The notes under the pieces: model-generated
The model's database searches: none
The model's input: the letters and a program-made list of their open reading frames with translations, nothing else
What the model was told of the DNA's origin: nothing
Translations under genes and position numbers: made by a program
Origin: Trichoplusia ni
Taxonomy: Eukaryota > Arthropoda > Insecta > Lepidoptera > Noctuidae
NCBI RefSeq assembly: GCF_003590095.1
Contig: NC_039492.1
Span: 434,001 to 498,000 of the forward strand
Length of the DNA: 64,000 nucleotides
Direction: 5' to 3'
In this document: piece by piece, positions 1-11,261 of the stretch
How the letters are laid out: the number at the start of each line of letters is the position of its first letter
How positions within the stretch are numbered: the stretch's first letter is position 1

Positions 1-54
1 AATCCAGATTCATACTTTACTAAAATATATTTATTTTTGTCTATGATTGATCGT

Positions 55-63
55 ACTTACCTG
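55..63 (-). other. Perfect 5' splice-site consensus, minus strand
   Basis: Read on the minus strand this is CAG|GTAAGT, the exact donor consensus, with the junction between 61 and 60. The upstream minus-strand sequence (about 64-110) is not clearly pyrimidine-rich, so it fits an exon end better than a recursive splice site. No convincing coding frame leads into it, so it may be a chance match or the end of a non-coding exon. Confidence 0.25.
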
Positions 64-465
64 AAGTTGCATAACTTCGAATTAAAGAATGCAAGAATAA
101 GGCAAGAAACTATGAATCCTATAGAAAAGAGTTTGTCTAGTTATAGAATTCTATTACTATTTATTCAATGGAGGCGCTTGTTTCAAAATCACGTTGATAA
201 ATATTTAACCACGTGTGAGAAACGTTACCAAGCGTCGTTTTATATCAATTACGCAAGGAATTAGTTAGAAAATATAATGACTTTCTTATCTAAAGACTAT
301 TTTACATAGAAGACTACATGCGTGTCGGAGATGACTGGCATCTTAATTAAGATTAAATTCGCCCTGATCTTAGTTTACATTTAACACTGGCTCACCTGGA
401 TTTTTAGTATTAATTGTTGATGGATGAGATTAAGATGTTTGGTTTTATATATCACCTTTATTACA

Positions 466-740
466 TACTAGCTGTTGCCCGCGACTTTTTCCGCGTGGTT
501 AGAAGATCTAAGTTAGGAATTTTTGAACGGAAGCCCTCTAAGATGAATAATTTTCCCTGTTTTTTTCCCCATTTTCTATTGTATCTTCGCTCCTATTAGT
601 CACAGCGTGATACAGATGGTATATAGCCTAAAACCTTCCTCGATGAATGGTCTATTCAACACAAAAAAAAATCGATTTGAACCTGTAGTTCCTGAGATTA
701 GCGCGTTCAAAACTCTTCAGCTTTATATATTAGTATAGAT
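466..740 (+). repeat. Lepidopteran interspersed repeat (tail-type)
   Basis: The stretch opens with 'tactagctgttgcccgcgac' and closes with 'gagattagcgcgttcaa', 'aactcttcagctttata' and 'ttagtatagat'. I recognise this arrangement from very common lepidopteran dispersed repeats (Helitron-like or LINE 3' ends). The 61-codon frame inside it, at 414-599, is therefore not a gene. Confidence 0.8.
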
Positions 741-1099
741 ATAGACTAGTAACCAGCAATATAGCATCCTATAAAATACATTTTATCTTATACAACATAA
801 GCGTCTGTCTCCATCGATAATATTTTCCCTAAACGAACCTCAACATATTTCAGCTTCACCTTTGGAATCGTTTTACAAATCACCAATGAACTCATATAAA
901 TCATAACTTCTGCGGGGCGCGATGCCAAACGATCTCTTAACTATGTGATAATAATATGCTCACAAGAATTTCCAGCCAATAATAATATTAGCAATGAGTT
1001 ATAATTTTATGGTGCCTTCGGAAACGATCGTAAAACGTTCAAGAGCTTTATAATTGAGAGTTTATAGCCTAAAATCGTAGTTTAGGGGAGGAACTCATG

Positions 1100-1140
1100 T
1101 AAAACGTCAACAAGTATCATTGATACCTATTGACGTTTTA
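1100..1140. repeat. Near-perfect 41-bp palindrome
   Basis: Two 20-nt arms (1100-1119 and 1121-1140) pair at 18 of 20 positions around a single central base. The outer 10 bp of each arm (taaaacgtca/tgacgtttta) pair perfectly. It could extrude as a hairpin or be the remnant of a small foldback element. It is too short to be a microRNA precursor by itself. Confidence 0.85.
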
Positions 1141-1329
1141 TGTGCAGTTCACAAAGGTAAATGATAAGTTGCGTTATCGGTCGGAAGATGTATATGATGT
1201 GTTTCATCTTTATCTGGCCTACATTTAATCCTATGATAAGAATGATATAACTCTAATAATAATATTCCACAACTTTTACTCAACGCTATCTAGTCTGAAA
1301 CAGAGCAAGCTTGTATAATGAATACTAGA

Positions 1330-1508
1330 GAACTGATAAACATATGTACTTACATATTTTTAAATACGAACATCAAATGGTTCAAAACACCTAGACACAG
1401 GAAAAATTATCGTGCTCATCAAACGAACATTTCTCCCCGGCGGGAATGGAATCTAAGTCCTCTGGTATAGCAGTCAGGGTCACTAACCACTAGACCAGCA
1501 GGCCAGTC
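1330..1508 (-). mobile_element. tRNA-derived SINE
   Basis: On the minus strand the element starts near 1508 with 'tggcctgctggtctagtgg', a tRNA-like head with an A box (complement of about 1481-1496). It continues through 'accctgactgctataccag' to a degraded B box (complement of 1442-1456, 'ttagattccattcccg'). The tRNA-unrelated body has 'tgatgagcac', 'ctgtgtctaggtgttttgaa' and ends in an A/T-rich tail near 1330. The order of parts matches a lepidopteran SINE. B-box decay suggests an old, non-transcribed copy. Confidence 0.87.
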
Positions 1509-1510
1509 AA

Positions 1511-2440
1511 CTACAATAGATGTTGTATCGCAACGGCTATTTTGTCTTAAAATTATTTCTATTCGTCATTGTCCGCAATAATCATATCTTAACTTATTTT
1601 AATTTTTTGAATGGCTCACCATTATCATCTAGATCAGATTATCCCAAATAAGTCAAACCATCATGTCATCATTCATGTGTAGTCTCTATTATATAAATTA
1701 CAGTTAATAGTTTATCTTCGATTACAGTTTATTGAACTCGTTCCAGATCATGGACAAATAACGCCTAATTAAGTTGCCCCGTTTCTCCGATGCCCAAAAA
1801 TAACGCGGAACTCTCTTAAAGTCGTACCTTGACTTTTTGCGCGGTCGCCCAGTAGCTTGCCTGTAAGTCGTACGACCTGATCGACTACGTGACTGCTTGT
1901 TTGCCCTTTTGCGCTCATATTGACAGTTCCAAGTGGGTTCTAGGAAAACATGGATGGATGAGACAAGTTAATATTCCGTGCTTGAAGTTTTCACACCTCA
2001 CGTGTTTGTCAGTAAACATGCATTTACTTACTATTTAACAATCCTAGGTAAAGTTCTGCTTTTTGCAAGTAATAAAAAAATTGCTCTGTGTCTTTTCTGG
2101 TCACCCCAATATTGGTTTCATTCTTCGTTGACTTTATTATGTCAAACACAATTGAATTGCTCAATGCTTGTAAATATCCGATTAAAATAAATAGCAATAG
2201 CTTTCGAATCCATTATATTATTTATTGGGATATAACATAAATTATGTACATAATTTAAAATAAGCACAGCGCAACCTGGGTGGTACTCCTTAAAAGGCTA
2301 CCAATAATAAAGTATTCTAAATTAGAGCTTGCACAAATACTAGCTAAAGGTATTGAGTTACAAATAAATATTTTACTCTGCATCTAAGGCGACTAAAACT
2401 GATGAAATATTGTTCAGTCAATCCCATATTGTAAGTGGGT
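1511..2440. other. No feature recognised
   Basis: Plain AT-rich sequence. A 70-codon plus-strand frame at 1978-2190 is rich in F, L and S and has no motif or splice context; I do not believe it codes. Confidence 0.6.
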
Positions 2441-2446
2441 TTACAG

Positions 2447-2567
2447 ACCGTCCGGTGGGCCGGAGCGACGGCGATCCGGTAGCAAATGCACTATAGGATA
2501 TTATCATGGAACCGGTGTCCGAGAAACCGCCCGTACTTACATTGAAACTTCTCCTTTCACAACCTGA
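2447..2567 (+). other. CpG-rich patch with exon-like borders
   Basis: A G+C-rich, CpG-dense stretch (densest at 2447-2481) follows 'gtttacag', an acceptor-like site. Read from base 2448 it stays open for 39 codons to a TGA at 2565. On the opposite strand the sequence 'tttcaat|gtaagtacg' just beyond it is a strong donor, so an exon on either strand is possible. There is no recognisable motif. It could equally be an unmethylated CpG patch or a fragment of an unknown repeat. Confidence 0.25.
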
Positions 2568-4750
2568 TAATAGTGGCCGGTTAACCGTCCACAACCAAGT
2601 GTAAAAATACTTAACATCTGGAGCCAGTCAAAAGTAATTAACGTTGTAATGTGAAGTGATAAATGATCGTTTTGGCGATTAGTTAATTGCAATTAAAATC
2701 ATTCTTGTTGATCTGTTGGTAATTGTTCATGGCTTGGTCATTACGGGTTGCGAGGTAAATTGTTTTGTAGGCTTTCCGGCACCTCAGATTAATGAACGTT
2801 TAAAACAACTTCTGTGAGCCAATATCAATATTTTGTATTGCTGTTCAGTGCTTATAAATTGTAGTTGGGACTAAATATAATAACAGTCGCTATACTATAA
2901 AAAAAACGAGCATAATGATTTTTTTGCACATGCTTTTTTAACAATTTACAATAGAATAGAAGACAGAAAAAATACGAATAAACGATAAAGTCAATATAGC
3001 CGTGCAATAGTTTATTTTACTTTTATACATCGTTAAATCAGTTATTTTCCATTGGCGTTACAAGTGGTGTGATACGTGACGTTACAATAAAAAATACTAC
3101 ATTTTTATGTGACAATGGTCTTATCAGTAGCACGATCACGATTATTTGTCTCACGCCATCGATTCCTTTTGTTTTTTTTTATGATATAGTCAAACTGACC
3201 AGTGGATGTTATATAATTCGAATATGATTTGAAAAAAAATCTGTTAAGTTTTTTATTGGAAAGAGGTAGTAAGGCCTAAAATTTGAAAGTGTTCAAAGAC
3301 TTCCGATTTAATTAAATATCATTTGGTTTTTAATTGGTACATTGTGAATACTGCAATAGGCACAGTAGATTAATTAAACTTGCATTTTAATTGAAAGTTT
3401 GTCCGAGCAATTAATTTAATACGAATATTCAATAGGAAGGAATAATGCACCAAAATAAATTCCCTTACATAAGTAAAGCTTAAACAGCCGAGATTTCATA
3501 AGATAACAGATTACGACCAATAATAATACACCTTCTTAATCAAAACCTTGTTCACAATTGCTTTGGGGCAGCCGTTAGACGAATTACCGATCGATATAAA
3601 TAATTATTGTCGTTATTGTAAAAGCTCTTACATAATCGATTTATGTAATAAATGCCAATTCTGACATAATGCGACGTTTATATAGTGGAGTTGAAAGAAA
3701 TATTAATCTATTCTGCGTATCAATTTTTAATTGATTCGTGTCTGAATAATGTGGATTCTGCACCTTTTTAATTTGCATGTAAAGGTGCTACCACACTGCA
3801 ATACTATGATGATATTCCCATAAACTCTCGTAGCTGCCAATAACTTTAGCATTTATATATGATCGCTTGTTGAAATGTCACCTTAAAAGCTACTACAGAC
3901 GTCTACTAGTTAATTTAAATCATTATGAGATCAAATGCAATGCGTAGGTGGAAAGTTAGATATTGCGGTCCGTGTCGCCACATTGTGCAACTTTGCCAAA
4001 TATGTCTTGCTTGTCATCTTGCGTTCGACTATCATTCGTGGTCGTGATTCATTCTTATAAAGCCGATAAATTGCGTGGTATCTACGAGCTCTTAGACTCT
4101 AGTCCGTCCGCAGCCTTATAACATTGATTGTCAATCAATTTAACACTGTATCAATTTATTATTACTTGTATTCTGTAGTGAAAGTGTTATTTGACGGGTC
4201 GATTGGCGCGTTAGCCAAGTGCTCATTCTTCGTCGATACGAATATTTTTAGGGCCTATCGTATCGATGGTTTATTTTCAGATCCATTACAATGAAATTAT
4301 TTGTCTCAGTCTACCAGAAAATGTTTTCGACAACTGTTTTTGCTCTACTTGCTACATATATTTTTCCCAAGAATATGTTTTTCTATGTGACGTAAATACC
4401 TATGTAAATATGCGCTCCGGTATAAATGTGTGAGGTTATACAGTCAGTGACTTTGGCAGACCTCGAGGCCGTGCCGATAATATTAGAATCATGTTTGTTA
4501 CATTTTTGCAATACGAGATCACTATTTTGAACTGTTTTTGTTGTTGGACGGGTTTTTTAGGCTCGCGAAAATCTTATTTCGGTTTCCTACATGACTTTTG
4601 GAAGGACGTCTGAAAGTGAGATGGCTAGACGGAGAAGACTAATAGTAAAAGAGATAATAATATATGATACATCTACGTCGCTAGCAGGTATTTCTTATGT
4701 AATAAGTACCATCTCTCCTCATCGTTCCTTTTGTGTTGGTTTTTACTAAC
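2568..4750. other. No feature recognised
   Basis: About 2.2 kb of AT-rich DNA with several homopolymer A or T runs (for example 2900-2940, 3170-3180). I see no open frame above about 60 codons and no repeat I can name. Confidence 0.6.
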
Positions 4751-4973
4751 TACCTATTTTATTTTGATAGTAACTGTCGTGAGAATGATTCATTATTAAA
4801 TGATGTAACGGTTTACTCACGCGTATTTATCGGGGTAGCCCGACTAGTTTCGGACCCAACCGGAGTCCTTAATCATGAGCAGACGCGGCGGGATCGCGAG
4901 TCGAACTACGCCGGGCTACCCCGATAAATACGCGTGAGAAAACGATTACATCATTTAATACCTATTTTATTTT
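4751..4973. mobile_element. Foldback element flanked by 15-bp direct repeats
   Basis: Two 46-bp arms, 4797-4842 and 4912-4957, pair at 43 of 46 positions; each begins 'taaatgatgtaa' and ends 'cggggtagcccg'. The centre reads 'actagtttcggacccaaccg' onward. Outside the arms, 'tacctattttatttt' occurs twice, at 4751-4765 and 4959-4973, exactly abutting the right arm and separated from the left arm by a 31-bp tail that includes 'tagtaactgtcgtgagaat'. The 15-bp repeat looks like a target duplication, which is long for a cut-and-paste MITE and closer to retrotransposition. A partial copy of the same family lies at 11.06-11.17 kb. Confidence 0.8.
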
Positions 4974-5607
4974 AAACAATTACATAAAAATCTTTTTATT
5001 CTTCACTTCAGCTGCCGACGTGCTGAAAGTAATAGGAAATCTTATCGTTGACTATAATAGCACAGCGTATTGACATGGACTTATTTAGCATTTATTTATA
5101 AGTAGAAAATTGGTCGTAAATTATCAACTATAGGAATTGTGGAATTGTTTTTCGCTTCGCAGCATATTATAGCCTATTAAATAGCTAAATGTGATCATAA
5201 AAAACGGAATTATTTCATGTGAAATGTGGAAACCTATTTGTTAACATGCATAGGAGAAAGTTTGGTAAATCAAAGGGCTCGTGAGTAACAAATATTGAGG
5301 AAGTCGTATTTTACGATGAGACACTGCAGGCAGAGTACTATTCTATTTTATAGTTTCATACCCAAATGGTAAATACGGAACTGTAATAATAAGGTTGCTT
5401 TCGCTCCTGCCATCTCCAGAACAGTCGAAATTTTCACCGATGCGATGGTACATTACTCTTGCACTACTACAAAAAATTTAAGTCTTAAGTTAGGCAACTA
5501 TTCGTATGGTCATAAATTGATGAGTTAACGATATTCTTTTAAGTTTATTCTTGTTTCCCTAGATTGACTCGCACTGACCTGGATTTCGTACATAACCGAC
5601 GGTATTG
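4974..5607. other. No feature recognised
   Basis: AT-rich DNA between the foldback element and a coding remnant. The short G+C-richer run near 5400-5430 has no recognisable motif. Confidence 0.55.
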
Positions 5608-5982
5608 TTAAGGTATAAATAATACTAATGCTTTTATGTTTCCTAAAAATTCCAAACCATATAATTTTTTCCAAACAATCTCGTCCCTCTTCATCCTATC
5701 TTCATCACGACAATCTATTTCAAGAACGTTGTTTAAGACGTCATGACCATCATTCGGTACCGGTATCAATGGGCCGTACTCTAATCGTTTGATCTTCGCA
5801 AGAAATATATTCACAATTTCTTTTATTTCTAGGCCACCTTGGGATTGATATTATCATTCTCATATTCGAATATAGAGGAGCTATTTCAGAGAAACATGGG
5901 ATCCTGTGCCATGTCCCACACTGAGATTACCATCGTCATTCCGTTCATATATCTTCCGCTCCTCTCCATATTTTTCAAGTTT
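5608..5982 (-). pseudogene. Decayed coding remnant, family unknown
   Basis: One minus-strand frame runs from 5982 to the TAA at 5608 and reads as protein for most of its 125 codons. The first part includes KLEKYGEERKIYERNDDG, the second IKRLEYGPLIPVPNDGHD and then an acidic stretch with DCRDEDRMKRDEIVWKK. Four in-frame stops (TAG, TGA, TGA, TAA) lie close together between the two parts. The second part alone is open from the ATG at 5814. Charged, well-mixed composition of this kind is unusual for chance frames in DNA this AT-rich. No catalytic motif is visible. It may come from a transposon, a processed gene or exons of a living gene separated by a small intron; the clustered stops would allow a short intron but I see no convincing splice pair. 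Confidence 0.4.
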
Positions 5983-5989
5983 CTATCTA

Positions 5990-7095
5990 GTTTCTCTTGA
6001 TATCAATATGTATCTATGGATCTTATCCTTGCGATCGTCTCTTTAGCCATGTTTCAGTTATACCAATTTCTCGCCAGTCCTATACAAAGAGGTTTTGAAA
6101 GTACGCCGCGTTTCGTGGTGGCTTTCCGTAGTTTGTAAAAGGTATTGCCTCGGACGTTGCAATCGGTCGTTCAACTGTCTGCTAGAGGTGAGAGGCTACT
6201 ATTGGTCAGTTTCGAGTTTCGCTCGATACGAGTTATGAGCGACATTAATCAGAATTATTCATCCTGAGATTTTATATTTGTGTTGTTTAAAGATAAATAG
6301 AATTGGGTACATAATTGTATGTAAATCATTCAAGGCTGCTTTTAACTATTTGCATTGCAAATGGTGTTTGAAATAATTTTCTAAAGCCATGTAAAAGAGT
6401 ATTTAATTATTCAGAGTCCACTGCTAGTTGCGAACGAAGTGGTGCTGTTACTTGTTAATAAGATGCTATAAATTCAAATTATTGCAATTCAAGTACGGTT
6501 GCCATGGTAATTTGTTAGCGCAATTATCAAGAGTAATAGCGTCTCTAGAACTATAAAAAGCAAACATATTAGCTAGAACTGCTAATAATTTAGTGTTGTT
6601 ATGGAGCGGTTATCTGTTACGACTATTGCTGTTGAAGGCTACTCTGTGGCTGAGTCCATTACTGTGTAATACTATCGTATCGCTCAACGACTAATTGTGA
6701 AATTGCAGAAGTGTTTATTTTTGCTCTGATGAGGACGAAACAAGTATCTTTGTAAAAAAACCATAAAAAGGTATCCAAATTAAATCCGCTAAAAGCGAAA
6801 ATAATCTTCTGATTTCGACTAATGCCATGAATAAAAAAAAGATCGATTTAACAAGTACAAGTCTAGTCCAAATTTTAACACCCAGAAAATCTTGGCTTTA
6901 CACCAACTAACTGCCGTTATTTAGTACGAAATTATCCCATAAATTAACACAGGCTGAACGTTAGCCGCCTTATTTGTAAGGACTTATTAGCATAACCGTA
7001 ATGTTGAACCGAAAAGGACCTGAATGTCACTCGGTTTCGTGGACATTATCTGGTAGTTAATTGGAAATTATGCGAAATTGCATCGGTACTTTAAT
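5990..7095. other. No feature recognised
   Basis: Single-copy-looking AT-rich DNA. Nothing beyond short chance frames and A runs near 6830. Confidence 0.55.
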
Positions 7096-7099
7096 TTCA

Positions 7100-7149
7100 A
7101 AACGTTAATGGAAATTCGGAAGAGATCTTTCAAATTTCCATTAACGTTT
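7100..7149. repeat. Perfect 17-bp inverted repeat, 16-nt loop
   Basis: Arms 7100-7116 and 7133-7149 (aaacgttaatggaaatt and its complement) pair without mismatch around a 16-nt spacer. The pairing does not continue beyond the arms, so a microRNA precursor is unlikely. It could be the end of a tiny foldback element or a cruciform-forming site. Confidence 0.85.
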
Positions 7150-7364
7150 CAACTAGTTAAACTGCAGTTCGAGAAGCAATGTAGTGGCTCGCTGAACACT
7201 AATGGAATTGAAATCAAATATGACTAACTTATACAGTGACTAGCAAGTTCATAAGTTCATGACATTGTTATAACCTTAAAATGTTGAATAACAATGAAAA
7301 AGTAAAGGAGACATTGTTCCGTAGGTACTGCTACTTAACAATTATATACTACGTAAAATAAAAT

Positions 7365-7631
7365 ATGAATAGCTGCCGAAATATATTTGTGGTCTCTTTT
7401 GCAGCGAATAGGTTGACTCGTTTAAACAAAAAAAAACTTCAATTGTTTTCTTTAGAACTACCATCGAAAATACTAAATTTAAAATTTTGCATAAAAATAC
7501 GGTATAAAAGCGATTTGCATTCGAGTTCCCTTGGTAGTGTTATGTCAGACGAACGATTAACAGCCGTTAGTCCTGCTCAGCTGGTGTCCGATACAGGGAA
7601 AGTGATAAATTCAATGTTATACAAACACTGA
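7365..7631 (+). CDS. Unassigned open frame, doubtful
   Basis: Open for 88 codons from an ATG at 7365. The first half is lysine- and leucine-rich and looks like chance. The second half, from a second ATG at 7542 (MSDERLTAVSPAQLVSDTG), is more protein-like. There is no domain, no nearby donor or acceptor that clearly fits, and no signal peptide. A short exon beginning around 7530 is possible but unproven. Confidence 0.12.
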   Translation: MNSCRNIFVVSFAANRLTRLNKKKLQLFSLELPSKILNLKFCIKIRYKSDLHSSSLGSVMSDERLTAVSPAQLVSDTGKVINSMLYKH

Positions 7632-8386
7632 GTTTTTGCCATCATTAACTGTCGGACCTCCGCACGTGACCGATGTATTTGAAAACCATACTTAATGCTA
7701 TCGAGTTAGATATTATTTTCGGATAAGATTCACAACCTTCCGCGGTTTTTGTCATTAATGTACTTAACTTTTATAGCCACAGGTAATTGTTACCTGCAGC
7801 GGTCTCGTAGATTTATTACAATGTTTATTTCGAAAGGAAGATAGCCAGTATTTAGCTGGGAAATATGCAAGGCTTGTTTTAGAAAATTGATCGAATCTGT
7901 ACTCGGCCCAAATATGGAGAGTTGAAATATTTCTTATGCCTCGCGTCTGATCAGATTTGTCTCAACAATTATTTGTTGAACGACCCAAAATGACACGTTC
8001 GTACACGCAATATCGTAAAGTGCGCCCGTCCCCGGGTCCCGCTTAACTGGAACAATCTCTGCTCAGAGCAAATCTTCAGCTTTATAGTGGCAATGAAAAT
8101 CTAATCTCTCTTACACCACAATAAAACAACTAAACGGTTATGTTATTCGTAATGAATTCGTAATTTACGATTGTTGTAGGGAAAGCCGATCGGCTTAATG
8201 TTGGATCGGCTAACAGACAGGGCCGTCTAGCACTTGTTCGCGTTTTCTCGTACACGATTCTGAAAGTGAAATGAACGTGTTTAGTGTAATAAATCTCTAT
8301 GTTCTTAGTAGGTAATTGCCAGTTTTGTTTGATTCTCACGTTCGTTCTGTGCCAAGTGGGAGATATGCTGAAATAGACCGCCGATA

Positions 8387-8459
8387 CAGCTGTCACGTGG
8401 CCACGAGGGGGCTCCAGCTGTTGAGATGTTTATTAAACGTCCCTTTAATATAGGTGGCG
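8387..8459 (+). promoter_or_regulatory. CTCF-like site with E-boxes
   Basis: At 8398-8415 the sequence TGGCCACGAGGGGGCTCC agrees closely with the core of the animal CTCF consensus (CCANNAGGGGGC). It overlaps CACGTG (8394-8399) and lies between two CAGCTG E-boxes (8387-8392 and 8415-8420). AGGTGGCG at 8452-8459 resembles the fly CTCF core. Clustering of four recognisable sites in 73 bp is unlikely to be random in DNA this poor in G+C. An insulator or enhancer role is inference. Minus-strand frames of 71 and 88 codons overlap here (8130-8520); I favour regulatory DNA over coding. Confidence 0.45.
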
Positions 8460-8520
8460 TGTTTGTCGCTCCGAATGAATGTCCGTCTCTCCGCGCTAAG
8501 AGTAATAGAGGCAATTTCAA

Positions 8521-9462
8521 TCTCTAGTCCGAGTCAATATTTGTCTCGTACAATTTTATCTTGGGAAATACATAAAAAAAAAATATAGTTCGAAAAAAAT
8601 AGTGTACGAATAAGTGTATAAAAATCTCGCTCGGTATGTTAATAATATGGGATTAAAGAAAAAATATAGATTACCGCTCACGCGTCCAATGTCAAGCCGG
8701 AGTTTCTGTTTCATTCGCAAAGAAAGTGAAGGAAAAAGTATATAAGTGATGTGGACATTAATCACCAAGTTTCCAGCACGCTACATACTTGCAGCTTTAA
8801 AACGCAGCGTTATTCCGAAATAGAGATAGATTTACGACGTTGGTGAGAGAAGAAAGAAAGGGGTCAACTTGACTGTTTAAATATAAGTAAACAGAAGAAG
8901 AATTTGCTGACTTATCTTTGAATGCTATGTCATTATATTGGAGTATTTCAATCGCAAAGGTGGTCTCAAATAAGCTGAAGCTACACTTAACGCACTGCCA
9001 CGTTAACTTTGCTATATCATTGAAAAATAATCATGAAAAACAAACAGGTACAATGAAAACAAATATCGTTGGTCGAAAGACAAACAAGGCGAACGATTGC
9101 TTGCCTTCTTACACGCCAATGGGCTTGCACTAAAAGAGGGTGGGTTTAATTAAACGAAGAGAGCTGCCCACTGGGTGTGCCGGTCAGAAGGTTAAACTGG
9201 TCAAGCACTGGGCTACAACCTCGATCAATTATTGATGAGGCAATACAAATAGATTCGTTCCGTAGAAAAGGGTGCTCATTGAATCGACAGCTAACGAATG
9301 GAAACTTTTATACGCTTTCGCGTCGTATAAGCCTTAAAATACGAGTAATACAATAATTGTATAAGATTCGTCGATGCGTTAGCATAGTGTTCGAGCTAGT
9401 GCACTTTTCTATTAAAACTTTATTGTAAGAAAGGCATCGCTTTTATAGTACAGGTATCACCA
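8521..9462. other. No feature recognised
   Basis: AT-rich, with A runs at 8574-8583. The 71-codon plus-strand frame at 8918-9133 has no motif. Confidence 0.5.
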
Positions 9463-9729
9463 GTGATTAATAGATTAATAAATCTGATCTCGCCTATAAA
9501 AACTTATGATAAATTGACTCTCTCACCAAGTTTAGTGGTTGTTAAATGTTCGATTTCTCACTGTACTAGGTTAATGGACAATATAATAATTCTATTCGAA
9601 TTGACATATCAGATATCCGGGCTGGTCCCTGGCTCCGGTGAGTGCTGCCGTATTGTCGCAGTGACAGATCGCAAGGCCATTGTACACGAATGCCGAGCGG
9701 AAATCTATTACGCATTGGGTGAATTATAA
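9463..9729 (+). CDS. Unassigned open frame with internal donor-like site
   Basis: Open for 88 codons from an ATG at 9463, with a more balanced composition towards the 3' end (SGLVPGSG, then AVTDRKAIVHECRAE). The sequence 'ggctccg|gtgagt' at about 9631-9643 is a good donor, which would cut the frame after VPGSG. The opposite strand is also open across 9566-9754. No family recognised; most likely non-coding or part of an unknown repeat. Confidence 0.12.
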   Translation: MINRLINLISPIKTYDKLTLSPSLVVVKCSISHCTRLMDNIIILFELTYQISGLVPGSGECCRIVAVTDRKAIVHECRAEIYYALGEL

Positions 9730-11062
9730 GCATTATTACTGCGACCAGTACCATAAAACGACAGTTAAATGTTGCTTTCTCCCCGCCTACACATCCAATG
9801 ACAAATGCATATAAATATAAATAATGTATGTAATTATAGACTGTTGCTTTGAACGCTATGTATCTCTGGCTTGGGAGCGTTTGGAAAGGCCCTCGGTCAA
9901 ATTGTTCCCGTTTTCTACGTTTGTTTCCACGCCGGTGCGTGTTTCAGTATTGTATTGATTTGATGCCGTTTTGCGGAGCTATAGGTGCTTGTGTATTCTT
10001 ATGAATTTATATTTTATACTGGATGATGAGATTAGGTGAAAATGTAACATTGCTCTCAACGTTCACACTCTAATTTTAAATTATCCAGTGAATGTGCCCA
10101 CGTGTGTAACAAATTCCTCGTCATATCAAATACATTCGCGTTTTACAGTTGAGTTTACAGAAGTTTCCTATCAGTCTTTTCTTCATTATGTCATGATGAT
10201 CATGATTTAACTCTATTAAGCATATTCATTAGACAGCTAAAACGTATGTATATTCAAATGCTGTTTTCAGGCATGCGTCGAGTCAGATAATATTATTTTA
10301 TGTGAATTAAATGACTTAATTGGTCAGGAAATCGATAGCTGATCCTGTCAATAGTTAAGATCAGCTTCACTGTGTAATGACATTTATGTGAAACATCAAT
10401 AATATTCCGAACCAATGAGTACCGAGGTATACCTACTGTAGGTACCTGAATTCGACCACCTTGACATTTAAACGGTGTCCAGTTTAATGGACGAGTGTAC
10501 CATTTAACCGATAGTTACAATACCCTAAAGACATTTATTTATAGATAACTGAAGTGTAATTTATTTGAGACGTAAAATTTCATTACTGGAAGTGTAAAGT
10601 TTAGCACAAATCACGCTTTAGAAATCTGACACCTGACTAACAGTTGTTAGAGTAACGTGTATAAAATTTAAACGTATTTTCGTATTGCCGTCGTAAAGTA
10701 TGTAAATGTCAGGAACGAATTACGGTGACTTGAGACCGTCACTCATGCTTATGCAGGTATATGAAGCTGTGATCTGACCGAGGCGGGCTGTCGGATATAA
10801 CACAATAACAAGGAGGATTGAGCACGTAGAGTGTTCAGCTGGTGAATAAGGAAGCAAGCAATGTGTGTTAGCTTTAAGTCGCTGAAGCAAAGTTGAGTAT
10901 CGGGCGCACACAATAGGGAATTTATTAAATTGAGTACGATGCTTGCTTACTTGCTGCAAATGTACCTATTGTGTGATAAATAATATACAGACAACACTTA
11001 ATCTGTGAAATGCCTTGAATTTGTCGCGTATTTTAAAAGTATTATTTCCATTGAACAACTAA
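9730..11062. other. Mostly empty; one weak frame
   Basis: A 79-codon minus-strand frame at 10720-10959 is cysteine- and serine-rich and lies in a stretch with a more mixed base composition (10720-10960). It may be an unrecognised repeat. Nothing else stands out. Confidence 0.45.
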
Positions 11063-11170
11063 GCGTATTTATAGGGACTCTAGTTGCGTCAGAAACTAGT
11101 CAGGCAATCCTAATAATTACGCGGGAGTAAACCGTTGCATCATTTAATAAAGTTCTCACGATAGTTACTA
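11063..11170 (-). mobile_element. Partial copy of the 4.8-kb foldback family
   Basis: Its complement carries 'gtagtaactatcgtgagaa', 'taaatgatgcaacggttta', 'ctagtttctgacgcaacta' and 'gtccctataaatac', in the same order as the left half of the foldback element at 4.77-4.87 kb, with many substitutions. Only one half is present and no inverted partner is seen. The ordinary family member may therefore be this single-ended form, and the 4.8-kb copy the rearranged one. Confidence 0.7.
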
Positions 11171-11261
11171 CCCATAAAAATATGAAAAATCTTGTCTTCC
11201 TTTTTTATTGAATAATTTATTTGAGAAATATATCCATTGTTTAGTAACTCTGCGTATTTTG

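Noticed and set aside
1440..1508. Possible functional tRNA on the minus strand.
   Set aside because: The T-arm is degraded and the sequence continues into a known SINE body.
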